DNA from: Nymphaea colorata
Taxonomy: Eukaryota; Streptophyta; Magnoliopsida; Nymphaeales; Nymphaeaceae
Direction of reading: 5' to 3'
DNA length: 64,000 nucleotides
Assembly (NCBI RefSeq): GCF_008831285.2
Contig: NC_045147.1
Coordinates: 20,898,581-20,962,580, forward strand
Shown here: one piece after another, positions 47,220-61,198 of the stretch
Position numbering within the stretch: the first letter of the stretch is position 1
Layout of the letters: every line of letters starts with the position of its first letter
The notes under the pieces: model-generated
The model's database searches: none
What the model saw: only the letters and a program-made list of their open reading frames with translations
What the model was told of the DNA's origin: nothing
Made by a program: the position numbers and the translations under genes

Positions 47220-50200
47220 AGAAGTCTTCGACCCAAAGTCTTGATTTTCTTGCTGCCATGATGGTCTTTTGGTTTTGTTCTGCTCTTTTCTTTGATGTAT
47301 ATATCTTATTCGTATAGAATAAAAGGGGGAGCTCCCTCCCAGCAGATGCTTCATTGGAACGAATACACTCGTCTGTCGGAGCGTTTAGCATTTTTTAATG
47401 GATCGGACCCTGCGTTGTTTAAGAATCGGGTCGGTCCACTAACTTTAAAATAACGAATATATTATTGCAGTAAATATTTCCTTTATGGGGAAAATGCATC
47501 AAGACATAATCTTTGCATGGTCCAATTTCAAACCATTTTGGTTGCTTCTCTAATATTACTTTGTTAATATGTTGGCTGATACAAGTTAGGATCAGTTAAT
47601 ATGGTGATAATCGTTTAAAGCTGGTTCAAGACTGGTCTGACTATATATGCCACTATTTGCAGTTTAGAAAAGTGACACCTATGGCAATCGAAATATTTGA
47701 CGCATTATCTTTGTGTCTCGCTAGTCGACCAGCTATACTACACCCTTTGAAAGCACACATTATTAATATAAAACAACTTGATTGATGCAGGCCGTGTATT
47801 GACTAGTAATCTGAGTTTTGGATCTTTAGGCTTTCAAATTCATAGATGTAAAGCCAAACCCTCCTTCCACACATCTTAAAGCTAAGTTCTTGACACCTAA
47901 AATAGCAAAATAATTATCACAAGCATAGATCTTATGTTGGACTTGAAATCTTTAATTTGATAAATCTTGAGTCTTGGTCGCATTTTTTTACCGAAAAAGC
48001 AAAATCGAGTAACATCATATTCATGAATTTAAGATTCTCGACTGTCATCGACGCGGGTTCAGGATTGTAGAACAATCCGATTCTGTTGTTGTGAAAATCG
48101 TTCAGGCCAATCGGTTGTATATCATCTCGAGTTGGAAGTGGATCGAATCCGGTGTTGTTAAAATAGGGTCGCGACCTGAATCCACAGAAAATTGATGAGA
48201 TGCGACTCTGATTCAACGATGAGAACCACATGCATGAATTCTTTTCACGGGAATATCGGGATGAAAGAAAAAACAACTTTCACGTTATTTAAATAATATA
48301 TCAATTTTTTCGATCTGCTTATGTTTTGCTAAATTAAAAAAAGAAACACACATCATTCGAAGAGTGCAAATTACTTGGAAAAGTTTTTAATTTAATTCAA
48401 AACCAAAGAGAATTGAGAAGTCATCTCAAATTATCAACCGGATGTAAGATTGGTTATGAAATTCAACCAACAAATGCAACATAGACGTGACCATCAAAGC
48501 TTGGCCGGAAAAATCTTACATCGCTACGTAAATCCTCGACCCATAAACTCTCTCAAATCTTTTAATCCTGAGAAGTGAGAACTGTTTTGAACGTTAGTAT
48601 TCCAATGAAAATAACTGCCGGCAATTTCCCGCTTACCTAACGGCCGGAAAAAGAATCCGCCGGAATATAAATTTAGCCCGATTACTTGGGTGCCTTCAAC
48701 GGAGTATGGCGAACGGTCCTGGCCTGAGAATAATTTTCTACAGGCGGAACAGAAAACCGGGGAACTTCAAATCGACGGCTGGCCGATGTTTTTAAATGAC
48801 TAAAGTACCCTTTGCGGTGGAGACGCGTTGAAAAGAAAAGGAAAAGAAAAGAACAGGAAAAAAACCGGGGGAACATCAAACCGACGGCTGCCTGATGTTT
48901 CACAAATGACTAGAATACCCTTCCTCGTTTATTTGCGTGAGTGCCCACTTTCAGAATCTCCCCAGCTTGACGGCGAAGTGAACGTCTCATGGAAGATTTT
49001 TGTGTGTTGTACAATTCATCTTTAAGTCTGATCCGACCTTTATCATATGTTAAGCAGTCGCTGTTTTTTGTGGAAAATATCTTGCAAAGAACGCTACCAA
49101 GTACGTTAGAAAAGCCAATAGCAGAGAACTTCACTTCAATAATTTCAATAATTTATGTCCAAGAATTTGAGTTCAATATCTTACGATACGCTGGTATCAG
49201 CGTGCGCAACTCCAATTTGTATGTCGGAAAAGAAGAGAGGCGTGGCTGTAAAATATGACGCACAGAAGCAAGCTTGTCAAGCATACGCATGGGCAGGGCA
49301 GGGACATGAATTCTTTTCACTTATACAAATTAAGAAGTAACTAAATTTTTAATCCCCTCAAAAAAATTTAGATTTTAATTAATAACAGAATGAATATAAG
49401 TAAGCGAATAAGGAGGGGCATCTATGCATGAATAAACAAATTAATGAGAGGATCCAATATGTTAATAAACCCATAAAAAAAGGACCGTGTGGGCAGTTGC
49501 TCACACAATCCCGAATGTGGCTCAGCCCCTAAGCATACGTGAACTCCATAATTTCCATTAGACTTTGTTATTTGTCAGCTGGGCCATGGCTTAAGATGAT
49601 CTTTCATGGATTAGTCTGTTTAAAATTGTGTGTGGCCCTGACAAAACAAATAGAAAAACTATGAAAAAGCAGATAAGTTGCCTCCAACGATGACGCTGAA
49701 GCAGATCTGACAACTAAAAAGAGAATGTCAAGTCCCTGGAATATAAGAGACTTGGCAAAAAATTTACCTATCACCGTTGACTAGATCTTGGAGCTGGCAA
49801 CGCCCCATTCAAGTTGAGCATTTGAGAGAAAAATAAAAATAAAAAATAAAAACGGAAGGGGGAAGTGGAACTTTTCTTTAATGCTGTGGCGATTAAATTG
49901 GAACCTGGGTTTGAGAGATCACCGAACTATTTAGCCCCCGGTTTCTGTAACCGACGGTCTATGGTTAGGCGGCCCACGCGCCGGACTGCCTCCAGCCTTG
50001 AACATTTCGCTGGACCTTGGCCCTACCCATGCTTCCATCAGAGCAGGGACAAACGGCTGACATAGGCCAGCTGCATACAAGTTTAGACCCGGTCACTAGA
50101 CGCGGTCGCTGGCTGACGCGGTTTTGCCTGATGCGTGCACAGTGCACTTATGGTATATCGGAAGGATAATGACGCTTTGCCTCGTTGGTTTGTGTGTGCG

Positions 50201-51122
50201 CGCGCGAGAGAGAGAGATTGGGGGACCCTGAGTGGACCAGCCTGGGCCCATCACCGACCCTCTCGCCAGTCTTCTTGACTGGCTGGGACAATCGATGCCA
50301 AACCGTTGCCTTGGCGGCCCTCGTAAATCTAGCAAGCTCAGCGCTAAGCCAAACATCCGGAGATACGTTTCTGATTCAGTATGCAGGGTTTTCACCTTTT
50401 TCTTGTTTTTTAACCCCATAAAAAACGAATTTTACAATACAAATGGGGAAGCAGGTACTGGTACAACCAATTTGGTATTCTAAATTTGGGTATGCAGGAA
50501 TAGCAAAAAAGGTATGCATGAACAATGTATATATACACGACTCTATGTGTGTATATATATATATATGTGCAAAATTTCACAAAAACACAAATTTAAAACA
50601 AAATTCATTCTTAAATGAAGGCAAAGTTTAAAACTTAAAGAAAAAAAAAATTTGTATTTTGGATCGGTTTTGACCCAAAACTGATCCAAACATAGCAGTA
50701 CCACCATACCGCTGCACAGGTAATTGGGCAAGGCTGCCGTACCTATGGGACTTAGATTAGAAAATAAAGTAAAACCATGTTAGCCGATATCACAGCCGAA
50801 ACAGACAGTTTACCTCTCTATTGCCCTTTCAGTTGGAAGGAATTTGAAGTTCAAGGGTCCACAGAAAACGAAATCATACATAAAAATGCTTCAAATAAAA
50901 AGAAGACCTCATACATCACCTGAATTAAGCGACGCATTTTACCAATGCGACTTCTTACTGAACCCATCTACACTGTAGAAGCACGGCTAAGAATATGCAA
51001 GTTACAACGTAACCACGATAATCGAATTGTCCCAAAGAATAAACAATGGAACGTCGGAGGAGATTTGCATGAACCTCCAGTAGGTTTCCATCTTGTTCAA
51101 TAAGTATAAAGTTCAGAACACC
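47220..51122. other. Spacer between the ZIP gene and the receptor kinase
   Basis: No gene recognised. It contains a diverged 108-base-period direct duplication at 48753-48925, A-rich runs, and a (GA)n run near 50205. The ORF at 47932-48276 (minus) has no motif I know. The bases next to 51122 will be the 3' UTR of the receptor kinase. Confidence 0.55.
48753..48925. repeat. Diverged direct duplication, period 108 bp
   Basis: The block aaaaccgg.ggaac.tcaaa, followed by cgacggctg, gatgttt, aaatgacta and taccc, occurs at 48753 and again at 48861. The copies share most bases over about 65 positions. It may be a remnant of a tandem or nested repeat. Confidence 0.65.
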
Positions 51123-52537
51123 TTAACGTGGAGCAAGGTCGGGCACGGCACCACTGTGTAAGTCACCGCCAGAAATACCGAAGGACACAGAAACGTCCTT
51201 GGTTGTTGCAACTGATGATGAACCCAGGCTCCCGACCGTTTCAATTTCAGTTTCTGCAGACTCTGAAGTTGTGTACACAGAATCTGGCATCTTTCGCCAA
51301 ATGTTTTCTAGCTCCCGAACTACCTCAGAAATAGATGGGCGTATGTCTGTCTCGTCCTGACAGCATCTCATCGCCAACTCTGCAAACTGTTCAAGGCATT
51401 CAAACGGATATGGACCCAGCCGACTATCTAATACGGAGAGTAGAAGCCCAGCTTGGTATGCATGATTCACCTGTCGTCAAATGTATGTTGGATTTGAAAG
51501 ATCAGGGAATAGCAGCACCTTCAAATGAACTGCAAGATATGCAGACAACGCAATGGCACACAAAACTCTCAAGTAAGATGCTGCCCTCACATGTTTGTTT
51601 CCTCTATATGTAAAAGTTAGATCCTCCTACCTTCATGTCATGTGGATGCCTGTGAGCTTTCATCTTTCAACACGTAGTATAGTCGAAAGTCTATAGTTGC
51701 ATTTAACGGAATCCATTTATTAGGAATGAACCCTTGGATCAAGTTTTTTGACGAGAAATATATTTTTTTAAGACTCGAAAACAAAGAACTTAACGATATT
51801 GATTCTTTAAAATCACGCGTTGTACATGGATATATATTGTTTTGACCTGAAAACATAAACTTCACAATATTGATTCTTTAAAATTTTGTGTTGTACATGG
51901 ATGCATACCGTAATAGGATTTCCTACTAAGCGATTAACTTGTTCACATCCATTTGGTGAGGTTCCTATAAAGAAAGAAATTTCATGAATTACCAAAACTA
52001 AAATTGCCCAACCCCTCTAACCATTGGGAGGAGCCAATTGCTCTGAATAAATGTGTTTCTGTGGGCACACACGTACACATTAATCTCCAAAAGCCGAAGT
52101 TCTTTATGTGCTACTTAAATTGCGGAATGCATCAGTGAATCGTAAGATGCAATTTGAATTACTCGACTAACGAATGGTCATGTCGTCAAAAACAAATAAA
52201 ACAAATTTATTTTTTCATGCATCTTGTATTCTGCTTTGAGTACGTCGAGAATATATGCATTATTAGTGATGCTGTTGTGATTATTTTTCCTTTTGGGAGA
52301 ATTTCATAAACATGCAGTTTGGTGATTAAGAAGAAAACACCCAATGCTTCAACATTGTCAAGAATATGTCTATTTATTTGCAGTTTGCACCATTAACTAA
52401 AAGCTCCTCTGGTCATTTTAAACCTAGTACATAAGGAATTAAAATGATCAACATAATTATGAGTAAAACTATTAAGTAAAATCATGAACAGTCATTTGAG
52501 ACAAATATAAAGCAGATAAACAAATCACTATACATAC

Positions 52538-52588
<51 letters not shown>

Positions 52589-55500
52589 AAATATATATAG
52601 ACACACAGAAGATTACCTCACGGACAATGTTTTTGCCATGTGAAATAGGATGCATCCCCGTGAGGAGTTCAAAAAACACAACCCCAAGGCTGTATACATC
52701 GCTTTTGTCTGTCAATTTGTGTGTCAAGAAGTACTCAGGATCAAGGTAACCCTGCAGAGGGGACACCAGTGGAGGTTAACAGCTGTATAATTCACCACAC
52801 GCAAAATAATTTTGCATTAAACCAACCAAGAATTTTAGAAGAAAAAAAACATCGATGCATGCAAGCATGCACATGCAAGACAAATATTCAAAAAAAGGTT
52901 GATCTGCAAATTTCTCTTACTGGAGTGCCTTTCACCACAGTAGACACATGGCCTGGTTCACTTCCCTCTACTTCTGGCACAGGTGCAAGCTTCGAGAGCC
53001 CAAAATCAGCAACCTTGGCAATGAACTTGGAGTCCAATAATATATTACTGGCTTTAATATCACGATGGAATATTGGTGGATTTGCTTCATTGTGCAGATA
53101 CTGAATGCCCCGAGCAGCACCTAGTGCAATACGCAGTCTCATGCCAAAATCAGGAGGATCTTTCGCTTTAGCTGTGAAGAAAAGCTAATATTTAGGACAT
53201 GGATAATTAAAGCAAATATTATGATTTTGCAGGGAACAGTATCTTACATCTTAAATGTGATCTCTATTTTGACTATAAACTTTAGAATTTTCAGAAATTA
53301 ATATAACAAAATTGTCAGAAAGTCGTTGCAGATAAGTTGATAACTAACTCCATGTTGCCCACGAAAAATTGCATATTCTCAAAATTACACCTCAAAATGA
53401 CCATGCAAATGCACGAGGGAAGCAGGAAAATCAAAACAAAGGAATCCAAACAGGAAAGGCCAATATCACATACATATTTTACAGTTATAGCCTTCTGAAG
53501 TCTCATCAACAAAAAGAATCATGAGGACAAAGATGTAAAGTTAAGAGGGACACCTGACAAATGCTCACGCAGACTGCCATTTGGCATGAACTCATACACC
53601 AACATCTGCATAAAATAGAGGAACAAAAAGGTGAGCACCACTAAAGAAAAGATAACTCCAACACAAGTAAATAAAAGGCCAAGTCCTTAGTTGTGCGCCA
53701 ATTGAAGCATGCTACAAGCCAAGCTTGGGGAAGTTATAGATAAAGGACAATAAGAATAGCTTTTAAGAATGTCATCCAGAATAAAATCATAATTTCTGTT
53801 TCCTAGGATGACCACCCTTGAAGAAGATTGCAGCTACTATTCGCAAAATAATCAATGGTAACCACAAAAGCTATATGCTTATTCATAGATGCTTATTGAG
53901 AAAACACTGCATTTACACATGAACTTGAGGAGTGAAGAACATATGCATGCAAACAAAGTAAGCTCCAAACACAAGGTCTTCCAGTAATACAAAATATCGA
54001 ACTGCAAAGTCTGTGCAATGACAAACAATTGAGGGTCTGTTTCAAAGCCAGTTTAGATATGGAGAAAATAGGGCAATGGGACAAGTTGCTCTTGCCATCG
54101 CCAGTTTCATCTACCAAATATGGGCAGCAATGTAAGAGGAGTCAGCTGATCCCCAATTTGCCGCCCATTCAATCTCACATATGGTTCCCAAGCACAGTCT
54201 GAATTGATGAACTTGCTAATTATTGTAGCAAGATGTGCACTAAGTGGAAGGGTGACACGTTTATTGTCATGGACTGCAGAGTCCCTATACATCCCCACTA
54301 AGGATATGGACAGGTGACCATGAAAGCAACATGAGCCAAGAATTTCATATTACTCTTGTCAGTGGTCCACGTTATGGAATTTATGAGCAAAATCTTCTAA
54401 CAATACTCTCTCAACAACAACCGCCTAATCATGTGAAGACTGTGTGCAACAAGCAAATCTTATGGTGCTTCCGACAGAAGTTCAATTCTATGAACAAGTT
54501 GACAAGTGAAAAAACATTGCTAATACCTGTTCACCTTCTTCATTGCAGTATCCTATAAGAGACACCAGGTTTCGATGATGTAACCGCGACAGCAACTCTA
54601 TTTCTGTAAAAAACTCTCTTTGTCCTTGTAGAGATCCTTCCTGAGCACGCTTAATAGCAACAGCTGACCCATCAACCAACACGCCTTTGTAGACCTTCCC
54701 GTAACCTCCTTCCCCAACTATTGCTAAATTGCTGAAATCATTAGTAGCTAATGCCATCTCTCCAAAGGTAAAGTCTTTGACACCATCGACTTTGATAGGG
54801 ATATTAGAAACTAAGAAGAAAAGAGAAAAACATGAAAAGAAAAATTCAAAAAAGAAACAAGATGGTGAAGCTAAGGATCATTGTCTCGTCATAAGCAATT
54901 AATAACTAATGACTAATGAGAGAACAGACTAATCAAGTAATAGGTGACCAAACACCATCTGTTAGATATCTACTTGTAATGAAATCCTCTTTTGAAAATG
55001 TCTCACTATTCTAATGGAGGCCAGTGCAGAAATAACAAGTAATCAGTGCATTATATAGTACAAATCAGGTTCTCCTTAATTTAGAGAACCATGACGCATG
55101 AGCAATGGTGGTCATCAGACCAGGTACCTGTGTAGTGGTCAGGTACCCATCCCAGATCAGGCCCGGTTCAGGTACAATATAACATTACATGCTACTGGAC
55201 CCAATAGAACTTAGGACCAACCCAACCCATTTATGATTGAATAACGGGCTTCTTCAGTACCATGCATGAGAAAGTGTGGGCATTAGGCCAGGTACCTATG
55301 TAATGCTCAGATACCCATCCTAAATCAGGCTGGCTTTTGGTAAAATATAATGTTACATGCCACTGGACCCAATAAAACTTGCAACCAACCCGACTCATTT
55401 ATGATTGAGTCGGGGCAGGTAACAGGCTTCTTCAGGTACCAGTAGGGGACTAAGCCAAATAACCTCAGTATTCAAGTGTGGTTTCGAGGCCTTTGGGGTC

Positions 55501-58500
55501 ACTACTGGCCAGTCCAACAGGGTTTGGAGGCAAGGGGGAGGGGAGGACCCCGTGAAATTTTGAAAAAAATAGTTTGTCCCCCGTCCCACCAACCCCCAAC
55601 AAAAGAAAAAAATTCTCGTCTTCACCCCTGTGGTCTAACGCCCACCTGCTACATACATACACCATTTATATACACACAGATTGACGTCCTTGTGCTTAAA
55701 TTTGGATTCAATCACTCATTAACACTAATGTATATTGCATCTGATGCTGATGGCTTGTCACTTCTTTTAGATGCATCACCATCACAAACAGAAACAAAAG
55801 CATGGAATCCCCCAAATGGACATACATGACCAAGCAAGCATCCCAACACTGACTTATAAAAGTAAGATCCGTCAGAATACATCTATACAAGAAATAATTT
55901 CAATCAATTGTGATTTGTGGACAAACAGATTCCCCTAAATAACCCAGAGAATCACAGTGTTGTTGTTGATAACCAATTAATTAGCTCCCCATATGGAACC
56001 TAAATCATATTAGACCTTGACCCATTAATTGGCTTAAATATGAATAACAAAAAGCTAATCCTTCTACAATCAACTCATTTTTTAGCACCAAAAAAAGGAA
56101 AAAGAAACTCCAAGTCAAACTAATTATTGTGCAGCTTTAACACTAGAAAACCCTTTACACATGCATATGCATTAACAGAAACAAGGGTACTTAGGGTACT
56201 TACCTAGACGCTTCCTGCTAATTTTACTGTATTCTTTAACATGCCTTCTTAAGAATAAGACGACAATAAGACAAGAAACTGCCACTAGAGCAGCAGTTGC
56301 TGCCAGGATGATTGCAACCAAAACTCCCTTGCTCATTCCGGTGCTTTGGGAGCCGATGATAGTATTCACTGGAACAGACATGAAGAATCAATGTTATAGG
56401 CATTTCAGTCTTCCACTTGGCAAACCCAATGTTCCAATGCAGAAAAAATATGAAACCTTAAATTTGCCAATACAATCAACAAGCAAAAGACTTTATGCTT
56501 TCTTTATTGGCCTTGTCATTGGGTTATTTTATGAAGGCATGGATAATATGAGCAAAACGTACAAATTAACGGCTTAATTTACACGAGATAGAACAGCTAC
56601 ACTTTGCAAGAGCTAGAAGTACAAAACATTTGATGACAAGAAGCTTCATCTACAGAACCATTCCCCCTGACAGGCCCAGTGATAAGGGTCTACACTAGTT
56701 GCATCGTAGGAATCAGAAGCAGGAAACAGTCAATTCACAATTTTGGATTATTCAGGAAGTGGGAGTAGGAAACAGCATGGGGAGATGTTTAGCAAGTGAT
56801 GTGATGGATCATGCAAGAGACTAATAAATTAATATAAATAAGTAAACCCTTTAAAAAATAAAAATACAAGTTAAGGCATGATATTAAGGCAAAAATAAAG
56901 TAAAATAACATGGACTCATGCTTATGGCATAAGATCAGGCTTATGTTTGGCAATCAGGTTTCATGATGAATTCCAGTATGTGGTTCATAGAAACGGAGGA
57001 GTCCCAGCTTCCCGCTTAGTTTAACTGATTCCAGAACAAGAAAATGACCTTCATTGAAATATGTCTAATTCATTAGGAAGAAATTCAAAGTTCAGGATAA
57101 GCATCTGATAAAAATTTTGATTTCTTTTATATGCAATGGTCTTATAGATGAACATCATAATAAGGCTTTTCAAGTCTTACCATATTCATATGGTCCTTCA
57201 AGAGTGAAGTTGAGCAATTCATATGGACCAAACACAGGACTGTCCTTCATAGCCCATGAAGTAAACATGTCCCTAAGCCGTAGGATCTCACTCAGATTGA
57301 AGGTTTGATTGCTGTGGCTATCTTTTATCATAGGAAAAAGTTTCAAGTACATCTTCAGCCTTGGACCTTCCTCCCATATGAAGGAGTAAACATTCAATTG
57401 ATCAAGATCCAAATCAAGGCTAGACGTGAGATAAATACGAAAGATTGAGACATATGGTGGAAATACAGAGATGCCAGGGCTTTTTAAACGATATCCAACT
57501 TTAATAGGAGCAGCACAGAAACATGTAACAAGTGATGATGGAACATATTCATAGAATTGAGCTGGACAGGACTGGACTAGACAAACATTTGTGGAGTTAG
57601 ATGTGCCTCCAGAAGATTCCATATTGTCATCAGGTTGGGGTCCACAAAACTGTGTGACCTTGAGCTGGTTGGCACTTGAACACAAAGGATTTCCTTGAAG
57701 CCTGAGCAACTCAAACAAATGCAATCCAATAAGATATAGCATATGCTAAATGCAAAATCTTATCTGACTGAAGAATAAGTAAACTGGTCTCATAAATTGA
57801 AGAGTAAACACAATGTAATCAAAAGGTTCTTGCTTAATGGCCCTACCAAGAAATGAAAGAACACCTGACAAAGGACTTCTATGCAGAGTCATAAAAATAT
57901 TGCAAGAAAGAAGCATGGACATCATTTGTTCAAATTTTCCATGGATAGACAAGCAACAGAAAGATCAATTTTTTTATAACATCCCCTCAGCCAGTGAGAG
58001 TACAATGATTCATAACACAGTATTCCCATACATAGACAAGCAACAGAAAGCTCAATTTTTTGATAACAGCCACTCTAACTCACAGCTAAATCACCCCTGA
58101 ATCATAAACTAAGTCCAAGTTAAAACTTTTGTCTACAGCTGTAAACATGAAATCAGTGGAAAAAAGAGAGTTGCATGCGATTGCTAGATAAACTAAGCTT
58201 CTCCCAGTATGTTGTATCTCCTTTCCATGGTTCTAGTCTTCTAGAAGTGAACAATTAAATATATATGTTTGTTTGTGTGTGCTTTAGTTGGATAGTAGGA
58301 TCCTCTACTAGGTAAACAGCCAGAATTAACAAACTCCCCTAACTGCAGTGATTTTTTTATATTTATATCATTCTAAAGTGTTAGACCAAGCCTGCCGCCT
58401 TCTCAAACTGGAATAAGTTTTGGCTCAAGATTGCTGTCATTCTGATCCTCGTAGAAAAGCAATTTACCCATGGAAGACAAAAGTAAAAAAAAAAAGCAGA

Positions 58501-60414
58501 AGAGAACACTACTCAAAGCGTTAGTGCATTGCATTGCCAGACATTGCCAGCATAGTGAAAATATCAGATTCATGAGACCCACTGGATAAACAGTATTTAT
58601 CAATTTTTTCTTCTTTCTTTGATATTCTTTTATAAAAGTAATTTTGCAGACAAAATTTAATCTGACCACAAAGAAACAAAATAATTTTCTAGTTATGTCC
58701 GTTACTAAGATCGAAGAAGACTAATCTACATTGACTCCTGATGCCTGTCATGTCAAGAACAATGTTGTGATCATCACTATGCAATACTCATCAGTAGCAT
58801 CATTCTATTTCTATGGTTTTACTTTTACCTATGCAGACAAAAGGGATAGGGTAAACCTAGGTAATTCACCTAGTCAGTTGAAAGGAAAAAGGGAAGAGGA
58901 AAACAAAAAGGACAAACTGAATTTTTTAAAAAAAAAGGTGCACTGTTACAAGTAAGATAACTACGTTCAGTTCTGTTTATCAGGTCTTCTTGCTCTTGTT
59001 AAAATCGTAAATGAATGCATTACATATATTCATGACCATGCATAAATATGCATCATATACATGCCTATGTACAATTAACCAAATGAGTAATTATAAAGAG
59101 CTCAGAGGCTGTCTATGAGCCACCTCAAAGACTTGATTGATTATTCACAAGGTGTTATGTGTTACATTAGTTTTGCAAGAAAGTGAATGATAACTTTTAG
59201 ACAAAGCAACTTTTAGTTATATGCCATCAATCAAATTCATCAGATGGTTCAGGAAAAGTTCACATATTTCAGAAACTATATCTATATGTGTAAGGAATGA
59301 TTCAACCAGTCCCATTTTCCAAGTGCTTTTTTCATCCCCCCCCCCTCCCTTTTCCAAACAAACCCCTTTTTCTCTCACTTTGGAGGATCATAAGTCCTCA
59401 TACTTAGTTTTCTTGTTGCTACCTTTATCCATTAAGTGATATATCAAAGCAAAGCATGCAAAAAGGCCAGTTGGTAACCACCTACAAATAGAAGCATTTA
59501 TTCCAGTGAAATATATATTACATACATACATATGTACATATAATAGCCATAAATATCGTTCTTGGGTTTTTATCGGCGAGGTTTTTCGTGGGTATTTATC
59601 GGCAAAGTTCTTTGTTTTTTTGGAAAAATCTCAAGAAAATCTCAGATTTTTTCAAAAAAATAAAAAATCAAAATGTTAGGTAAAAATACAAGAAATGAAA
59701 AACTACTAACTACTAAGTACTAAGTATTGCATTGCATTTAGGAGGTTATGTTAAATACCTAAAACAAGAGTAAATAAAACAATGAAACAAAAGTTGAAAA
59801 AAAATACAAACAGAAAACAAAATAAAATAAATGAAAAATCACGATAAAATTGTAATAAAATCGCCATAAATTCATTTTAAACACTTTTTTCAATATATCG
59901 CAATTTTTCCCATTTTTATTATTTTTTTCTTTAACATCATGATATTTTCGAAAATATCGCAATATTGTGGCTATTATACATACATACATACACACATACA
60001 TATATATATACACATACACACACACACACACACAGAATTTGGTAGGTATGAGACCCTTAAGTGCAAATCTGGTAAGGAATCAGCTAAGCCGTTGATATTT
60101 ACAAGATGGATGCCTGAGAGAAAATCAATGAGTAAAAGGAGATAGGGTGTTTCAGTCATATAGCATTAACTAACAACCATTTCTCCTTGATTTTCTCTCA
60201 ACCATCTATCTTGGAAAAATCAATGGCCTATAGGAATTTTTACCAGTCTCGTAGCTAAGGGTCTTGTACCTACCAATTTTTATATATATGACTGGTAAAG
60301 AATCATCTCGGCCATTGATTTTCCCAAAATGGATGGTTAAGAGAAAACCAAGGAGAAAAGCTTGTTAATTAATGCTATATGTCTAAAATACCCTATATCC
60401 TTTTTTTTTCTCGT

Positions 60415-60472
<58 letters not shown>

Positions 60473-61158
60473 TGGTATTATGGTAGGTATGACCCTTAAG
60501 CGCAAATCCAATAAGATCTTAGGCGTTGATCTTTCCAAGATGGATATACACACACACACATATCTGCACATACTAAAGTGATGATAAGCTGAATAGACAA
60601 ACTCACCTTACACTCACATTGGTAGGAGGGTTCAAAATACTGGAAATATTTGAGAAGTTGTTATTTTGCAAATCTCTGCAACAAACAAATAAACTAAGTT
60701 ACATGTAAAACAGGATACAATCATAAAAAAAGTTTTATCCGCTCAACTAACAGGTCCATGGCCAGTGTTACTAGAGATAATTTTAATTTAACCTACTGAC
60801 TTGAAGACAGAATAAAGCATCTTATGGAGCAATAAGAGGCACGACACTATGCCAATGAAAGCTCAAAGAAGGAAATAGGCAACATAAAATCAAAGAAGTG
60901 AAAAACAACAAAAGTTTGAAAACATACACTATGAGCCGATCCTTAGAACCAAAAGTTCTGTTCTCCCAAATTGTAGCTAGAACAGACCCATTCAACTGAT
61001 TATTTTCCAAAGATCTGTAAAAGAATATCTCTAGTAAGCTTCAAGAAAATACAAGCATTTCAGAGTAAAAACACACAACCAACTCATTGATGATCCTGCA
61101 GTGAAATTGACAATATAAAAGCAACAGTATGGCTAGAAATCTTGCCTTTCAAGTTTGA

Positions 61159-61198
<40 letters not shown>

